Shown piece after piece: positions 59,780-64,000 of a stretch of DNA of 64,000 nucleotides (the stretch's first letter is position 1; each line of letters opens with the position of its first letter). This stretch comes from Actinacidiphila cocklensis (lineage in GTDB: Bacteria; Actinomycetota; Actinomycetes; Streptomycetales; Streptomycetaceae). The notes under the pieces were generated by a model that was given only the letters and a program-made list of their open reading frames with translations, did no database searches and was not told the origin of the DNA. The DNA is taken from contig NZ_CAJSLV010000047.1 in NCBI RefSeq assembly GCF_907177275.1, positions 62,001-126,000 on the forward strand, read 5' to 3'. The translations under genes were made by a program, and so were the position numbers.

Positions 59780-59834
59780 ACAGGGGCTCCACTGGTGATT
59801 GCCGAGGGGCTGCGGGGGATGTCGGGTGCGGGCG

Positions 59835-61256
59835 TCATGCGGCGGCGTCCGATGCGGTGGCATGGGCAGCCTCGATGGCTCCCGCGAGGCGTTCGAGTAC
59901 GGCCTCGGCCTGCTCGTCGGTGATCGTCAGCGGCGGCAGCAGCCGGACAACGCTGCCGTGCCTGCCGCCGAGTTCGATGATCAGGCCGCGGCGCAGGGCT
60001 TCGCGCTGGACCCGTGCGGCGAGGTGCGGTGCGGCCGGCAGGGCGCCGTGGTCGTCCGCGTCGGCGTCGGCGTCGACGATCTCGACGCCGATCATCAGAC
60101 CGCGGCCTCGTACGTCGCCGATGCAGGAGTGGTGCGCGGCCAGTCCCCGCAGCCGGCTCAGCATGCGGGAGCCGACGGTCTCGGCGCGTTCGTGCAGCGC
60201 GTTGCGGCGGACGAAGTGCAGGGTGGCGGCGCCCGCGGCCATGGCCAGCTGGTTGCCGCGGAAGGTCCCGGCGTGCGCGCCCGGCAGCCAGCCGTCCAAT
60301 TCCTCGCGGTAGACGATGACGGCGAGCGGCAGGCTGCCGCCGACGGCCTTGGACAGCACCATGACGTCGGGCACGATGCCGCTTCGCTCCACGGCCCAGA
60401 AGGTGCCGGTCCTGCCGACTCCGGTCTGCACCTCGTCCATGACCAGCGGGATCCCGCGGTCCGCGGTGATCGTCCGCATCCTGCGCATCCAGCTGTCGGG
60501 CGCGGGGATCACGCCGCCTTCGCCCTGCACCGCTTCGAGGAGCATCGCCGCGGGCGGCTGCACTCCGCCCTTGGGGTCGTCCAGCAGGTGCGCAGTCCAG
60601 CGCGCGCCGAGTTCGGCGCCCCGCTCGCCCCCGACGCCGAAAGGGCAGCGGTAGTCGTACGGGTAGGGCAGCCGGGTGACCTGGGCGTCGGAGCCGCGCA
60701 CGGCCGCGCGCACCGCGATGTCACCTGTCGCGGCGAGGGCCGCGGCCGTCATGCCGTGGTAGGCGCCGGAGAAGGCCAGCAGCCCGTTGCGGCCGGTGGC
60801 GGTCGTGGCGAGTTTGATGGCCGCCTCGACAGCGTCGGTGCCGGCCGGACTGCAGAACTGGATCCGGCCGTGGTCGGCGAGCGCGGGCGGCAGCGTCTCG
60901 AAGAGAGCCGTGGTGAAGGCGTCCTTGACTGGTGTCGCCAGGTCGAGGACGTGCAGCGGCGCACCGGAGTCGAGGACGCCTCTGATGGCTTCGAGGACGA
61001 CGGGGTGGTTGTGGCCCAGCGCCAGGGTCCCCGCTCCTGATAGGCAGTCCAGGTAGCGGCGGCCGTCCGCGCCCTCGACCGTCATGCCCCGGGCGCGGAC
61101 CGGGACCACAGGCAGTGACCGCGCGTAAGTGCGGGCCGCCGATTCGCGCTGCGCCTGCCTGCGCAGGATCCCCTCCGCCGCCGTCAGGCCGTCCTGATCG
61201 CGGAAGCCGTCGGCCGGCGCCGCGAGATGTCCCGACGCGCTCGAAATGGCCGCCAC
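59835..61256 (-). CDS. diaminobutyrate--2-oxoglutarate aminotransferase family protein
   Basis: A 473-residue class III aminotransferase, GTG 61256 after CTCGGAGGAGAC. Motifs: YLDCLSGAGTLALGHNHPVV, FCSPAGTDAVEAAIKLA, LAFSGAYHGMTAAALAATGD, PLVMDEVQTGVGRTGTFWAV, and the PLP lysine in DVMVLSKAVGGSLPLAVIV. This is the EctB/RhbA-like type that makes L-2,4-diaminobutyrate from aspartate semialdehyde. As first gene of the operon it would supply the diamine unit of the siderophore. In RhbA-RhbB systems a decarboxylase then yields 1,3-diaminopropane; no such gene is present here. Confidence 0.93.
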   Translation of the reverse strand: MAAISSASGHLAAPADGFRDQDGLTAAEGILRRQAQRESAARTYARSLPVVPVRARGMTVEGADGRRYLDCLSGAGTLALGHNHPVVLEAIRGVLDSGAPLHVLDLATPVKDAFTTALFETLPPALADHGRIQFCSPAGTDAVEAAIKLATTATGRNGLLAFSGAYHGMTAAALAATGDIAVRAAVRGSDAQVTRLPYPYDYRCPFGVGGERGAELGARWTAHLLDDPKGGVQPPAAMLLEAVQGEGGVIPAPDSWMRRMRTITADRGIPLVMDEVQTGVGRTGTFWAVERSGIVPDVMVLSKAVGGSLPLAVIVYREELDGWLPGAHAGTFRGNQLAMAAGAATLHFVRRNALHERAETVGSRMLSRLRGLAAHHSCIGDVRGRGLMIGVEIVDADADADDHGALPAAPHLAARVQREALRRGLIIELGGRHGSVVRLLPPLTITDEQAEAVLERLAGAIEAAHATASDAAA

Positions 61257-61471
61257 GTGCTGTCTCCTCCGAGTCGCCTGCAGTCGATCCGTCCCCCGTC
61301 CGTACTAACGACGTGGTGACGGACCGATCACGGGCCGCGCACAGAACTTTCCCGGCGGAACCGGTGAGCGGCCGGTGACCGTCCATCACACCGACGGCGC
61401 GACCATGTGCCGTCGGTGCCGGAGACACAACTGCTCGACCGGCATGCGGACTTCGCAGGGGGCTCGTGTTC
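61257..61471. promoter_or_regulatory. divergent promoter region of siderophore operon and protease
   Basis: A 215-base gap that must contain the promoter of the siderophore operon. I looked for an iron box of the DmdR/IdeR kind (TTAGGTTAGGCTAACCTAA) and found no acceptable match; the nearest AT-richer spot is GTACTAACGA near 61302. Regulation by iron therefore cannot be shown from this sequence. Confidence 0.4.
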
Positions 61472-62638
61472 ATGTCATCGAAACGTCGGTCGTTGATGGC
61501 GGCTGCTGCCGTTGTGGTCCTGGTGGCCACGGCAAGCGGGTGCAAGTCGTCGGGCACCGAGGGCGACTCCAAGCCCACATCGGCGCAGACGGATACGGCG
61601 AAGCCGAAGCTCGACCTCTCTCTTCCCACGGCGCTGCCGACCAGCGTCACCGACCTGAAGAAGTGGGAAGAGGCGTACAAGCGCGGCGCCTGGAAGAACT
61701 GGGACAAGTCCCAGTGGCTGCGTAAGGCGGCGGATTTCGTCAACCCGGTGATCGACGGCCTGTGGAACGACGACCGGATGAAGGGCGCGGACCCCGAGGA
61801 CAAGAACGTCCCCGTCGACGTCCCCGCCGACCAGGGGCAGACCGACCGCGCGCCCGCCCCGGTGGTCGCACGTGCGGTGGCGACGCCGTACCACCAGAGT
61901 GCGCCTGCGGTGGGGAAGCTGTTCTTCGACAGCCCCAACGGCTCGATGGTCTGCTCGGCGACCGTGATCCAGGATCCGGCGCACCCGGGCAAGTCCAACC
62001 TGGTCTGGACGGCGGGCCACTGCGTGCACGCGGGGGCGGAGGGCGGCTGGTACCGCAACATCGCCTTCGTGCCCGCGTACAACGACTCCGGTAAGAGCGC
62101 GGCGGACCTCAAGAACGCCAAGCGCGACGTCCTCGCGCCCTACGGGGTGTTCTGGGCCGACGGGGCCAGCACGTCACAGCAGTGGATAGACACTGGGGCC
62201 GAGTCCGGCGGCAGCGGCTCGCCGTACGACTTCGCCGTGCTGCACGTAGTGCCCGAGAAGGGCGGCAAGTCACTGGAGGAGACGGTGGGTTCCGCCATGC
62301 CGGTGTGGTTCGACGCACCGTCGACGGCGCAGGTCGGAGCCCTGGACGCGTGGGGGTACCCCGCGGCTCCGCCTTACGACGGCCAGCGGATGTTCGACTG
62401 CGCGGGCAAGCCGGGACGGCTGTCGCTCGACGCCCGGCAGCCCACGGAGTACCGCATCGGCTGCACCATGACCGCGGGTTCCTCCGGCGGCGGCTGGTTC
62501 GCCAAGCGGCCGGACGGTACGACGGCGCTGGTCAGCAACACCTCGATCGGCCCGGTGACGGCGACCTGGCTGGCCGGTCCACGGCTCGGCGCAGACGCCA
62601 AGAAGGTCTTCGACGCGGTGAGCAGGAAGTTCAGCTGA
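61472..62638 (+). CDS. secreted trypsin-like serine protease, probable lipoprotein
   Basis: A 388-residue protein; ATG 61472 chosen because GGGGG stands about ten bases upstream, with GTG 61466 as alternative. Signal: SSKRRSLMAAAAVVVLVATA then SGCKSS, a plausible though imperfect lipobox with Cys near residue 25. The pro-region is Lys/Thr-rich. The triad is visible: His in LVWTAGHCVHAG, Asp in SPYDFAVLHVV, Ser in TAGSSGGGWFAKRP. The catalytic motif GSSGG is that of V8/glutamyl-endopeptidase-like members, not the GDSGG of trypsin. It is followed by a very strong terminator. Confidence 0.92.
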   Translation: MSSKRRSLMAAAAVVVLVATASGCKSSGTEGDSKPTSAQTDTAKPKLDLSLPTALPTSVTDLKKWEEAYKRGAWKNWDKSQWLRKAADFVNPVIDGLWNDDRMKGADPEDKNVPVDVPADQGQTDRAPAPVVARAVATPYHQSAPAVGKLFFDSPNGSMVCSATVIQDPAHPGKSNLVWTAGHCVHAGAEGGWYRNIAFVPAYNDSGKSAADLKNAKRDVLAPYGVFWADGASTSQQWIDTGAESGGSGSPYDFAVLHVVPEKGGKSLEETVGSAMPVWFDAPSTAQVGALDAWGYPAAPPYDGQRMFDCAGKPGRLSLDARQPTEYRIGCTMTAGSSGGGWFAKRPDGTTALVSNTSIGPVTATWLAGPRLGADAKKVFDAVSRKFS

Positions 62639-62663
62639 GGACGGCCGCTGTACAGCGATAAGG

Positions 62664-62708
62664 AAAGGGGTGAGGCCCCGTCTCCTGGAGACGGGGCCTC
62701 ACCCCTTT
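62664..62708. terminator. strong bidirectional hairpin terminator
   Basis: Two exact 22-base arms (left 62664-62685 begins AAAGGGGTGAGGCCCC; right 62687-62708 ends CCTCACCCCTTT) around one central base. It lies between the convergent protease and hflX genes. The A run on one side and T run on the other suit termination in both directions. Confidence 0.9.
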
Positions 62709-62762
62709 CGCGTCGATCACGGTCGCGCCACCGGTGGGCGGGCCGATCGCCGGCCTGCTCGG

Positions 62763-64000
62763 TCAGCCGTGCGTGGCGAGGGTGAACGGGGCCAGTTCCG
62801 CCGCCAGCTCCTCGTGCACCCGGACCTTGAGCAGTGTGCCGTCGCCGGTGTGCTCCTCGGAGAGGACCTCACCGCCGGCGTGCACCCGGGACACCAGGCC
62901 GCCGTGGGTGTAGGGCACCAGAGCCTCCACCTCCACGTCCGGGCGCGGCAGTTCGTCGTCGATCATCCCCAGCAGCACATCGATGCCCTTGCCGGTGCGC
63001 GCCGACACCGCGATGGCGTGCTTCTCGTTGCGCAGCAGGCGCTGGAGCACCAGCGGGTCGGCCGCGTCCGCCTTGTTGATCACGACGATCTCGGGCACGT
63101 CGAGCGCGCCGACATCGCGGAACACCTCGCGAACCGCAGCCAGCTGCTCCTCGGGCACCGGATGTGAGCCGTCCACCACGTGCAGGATCAGGTCGGCGTC
63201 GCCGACCTCCTCCATCGTGGAGCGGAAGGCCTCCACCAGGTGGTGCGGCAGGTGCCGGACGAATCCGACGGTGTCCGCGAGGGTGTAGAGCCGCCCGCCG
63301 GGCGTCTCCGCCCTGCGTACGGTCGGGTCGAGGGTGGCGAACAGTGCGTTCTCCACCAGGACTCCGGCACCGGTGAGCCGGTTGAGCAGCGAGGACTTGC
63401 CCGCGTTGGTGTAGCCGGCGATGGCCACCGACGGCACCTTGTGCCGCTTGCGCTCCTGGCGCTTGAGGTCGCGGCTGGTCTTCATCTCCGCGATCTCCCG
63501 GCGCATCTTGGCCATCTTCTCGCGGATGCGGCGCCGGTCGGTCTCGATCTTGGTCTCACCGGGACCACGGGTGGCCATGCCGCCACCGGACGAGCCGGAA
63601 CCGCCACCACCCATCTGCCGGGACAGCGACTGGCCCCAGCCGCGCAGCCTCGGCAGCATGTACTGCATCTGGGCGAGCGAGACCTGGGCCTTGCCCTCAC
63701 GGGACTTTGCGTGCTGGGCGAAGATGTCCAGGATCAGCGCGGTGCGGTCGACGACCTTGACCTTCACCACGTCTTCGAGATGGATGAGCTGGCCTGGGCT
63801 CAGCTCACCGTCGCAGACCACGGTGTCGGCGCCGGTCTCCAGGACGATGTCCCGCAGCTCCTGCGCCTTGCCCGAGCCGATGTACGTGGCCGGGTCCGGC
63901 TTGTCACGGCGCTGGATGACGCCGTCGAGGACGAGTGCGCCTGCGGTCTCGGCGAGTGCCGCCAGCTCTGCCAGCGAGTTCTCGGCGTCGTCCACGGTCC
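62763..64000 (-). CDS. hflX: HflX-type ribosome-associated GTPase (5' end beyond window)
   Basis: 412 residues are visible and the frame is open to the window edge, so the N-terminus is missing. The HflX N-domain phrase PATYIGSGKAQELRDIVLET and the Gly-rich loop SRQMGGGGSGSSGGG are followed by RGPGETKIETDRRRIREKMA. G motifs: AIAGYTNAGKSSLLNRLTG (G1), LDPTVRRAE (G2 region), LADTVGFVRHLP (G3), VINKADAADP (G4), SARTGKG (G5). HflX binds the large ribosomal subunit and rescues or splits stalled ribosomes under stress. Convergent with the protease gene. Confidence 0.97.
   Translation of the reverse strand, partial: TVDDAENSLAELAALAETAGALVLDGVIQRRDKPDPATYIGSGKAQELRDIVLETGADTVVCDGELSPGQLIHLEDVVKVKVVDRTALILDIFAQHAKSREGKAQVSLAQMQYMLPRLRGWGQSLSRQMGGGGSGSSGGGMATRGPGETKIETDRRRIREKMAKMRREIAEMKTSRDLKRQERKRHKVPSVAIAGYTNAGKSSLLNRLTGAGVLVENALFATLDPTVRRAETPGGRLYTLADTVGFVRHLPHHLVEAFRSTMEEVGDADLILHVVDGSHPVPEEQLAAVREVFRDVGALDVPEIVVINKADAADPLVLQRLLRNEKHAIAVSARTGKGIDVLLGMIDDELPRPDVEVEALVPYTHGGLVSRVHAGGEVLSEEHTGDGTLLKVRVHEELAAELAPFTLATHG

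Noticed and set aside
61257-61471. An iron box for the siderophore operon.
   Set aside because: No stretch matches TTAGGTTAGGCTAACCTAA acceptably in either orientation.

Overview
The window is high-GC actinobacterial DNA, almost certainly from Streptomyces or a close relative in the Streptomycetaceae. The evidence is the strong third-position GC bias, frequent GTG starts, the HrdB-type principal sigma factor with a long Lys/Ala-rich N-terminus, the nrdR-nrdJ / lexA divergent pair, and several proteins of families typical of Streptomyces (DUF4192, DUF6760, DUF7455, zinc-ribbon membrane proteins). I see no rRNA, tRNA, CRISPR array or intact transposase.

Bases 1-22396 hold most of a phage-tail-like contractile injection system (CIS). 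The plus strand encodes an AAA+ ATPase (cut by the window edge), sheath, tube, assembly proteins, a 46-residue DUF6760 protein, a Pro-rich protein with repeated VQR motifs, a second tube protein, LysM hub protein, VgrG-like spike, PAAR tip, gp25 wedge, baseplate J-like protein, a tail protein I-like wedge protein and a zinc-ribbon membrane protein. A minus-strand pair inside the cluster encodes a 1581-residue multidomain protein, probably cargo, and a small partner overlapping it by four bases. A LuxR-type regulator with a degenerate receiver, a single-pass Ig-like membrane protein and a DUF4157 (eCIS core) protein with an HELTH motif close the cluster. The DUF4255 cap protein is not in the window and may lie upstream. 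At 22454-22950 the cluster borders two relics, of an RtcB RNA ligase and of a tyrosine recombinase, so this edge looks like a scar of insertion and deletion.

Bases 22979-32188 are core genome on the minus strand except one small gene: topoisomerase IV subunit B, a DUF7455 zinc protein, a secreted trypsin-like protease, hrdB, a GntR/FadR regulator, a fused ABC transporter and a Nudix/NrtR-type protein with a palindromic candidate operator. Bases 32189-38370 are untidy. They hold a frameshifted remnant of a glycogen-debranching-type enzyme, an S33 peptidase converging with and overlapping a DUF4192 gene, a perfect 35-bp palindrome with two head-to-head DnaA boxes, a RecQ helicase fused to a phosphoribosyltransferase domain, and an inverted decayed copy of that domain.

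Bases 38371-45118 carry small metabolic and regulatory genes: RNase HII, an ADP-ribosylglycohydrolase, a histidine phosphatase, two overlapping SDR dehydrogenases divergent from a TetR regulator, and a YdbC-like protein. Bases 45284-52197 are a DNA-precursor and SOS block: nrdR-nrdJ (B12-dependent ribonucleotide reductase) divergent from lexA, with two candidate NrdR boxes 31 bp apart and two candidate LexA boxes between them, then a DinG-type helicase. An FHA / Ser-Thr kinase / FHA trio follows. A four-gene siderophore operon (61256 down to 55369) encodes a diaminobutyrate-type aminotransferase, two IucA/IucC synthetases and a GNAT acyltransferase, but no decarboxylase or N-monooxygenase. A lipoprotein-like serine protease and the 3' part of hflX end the window.
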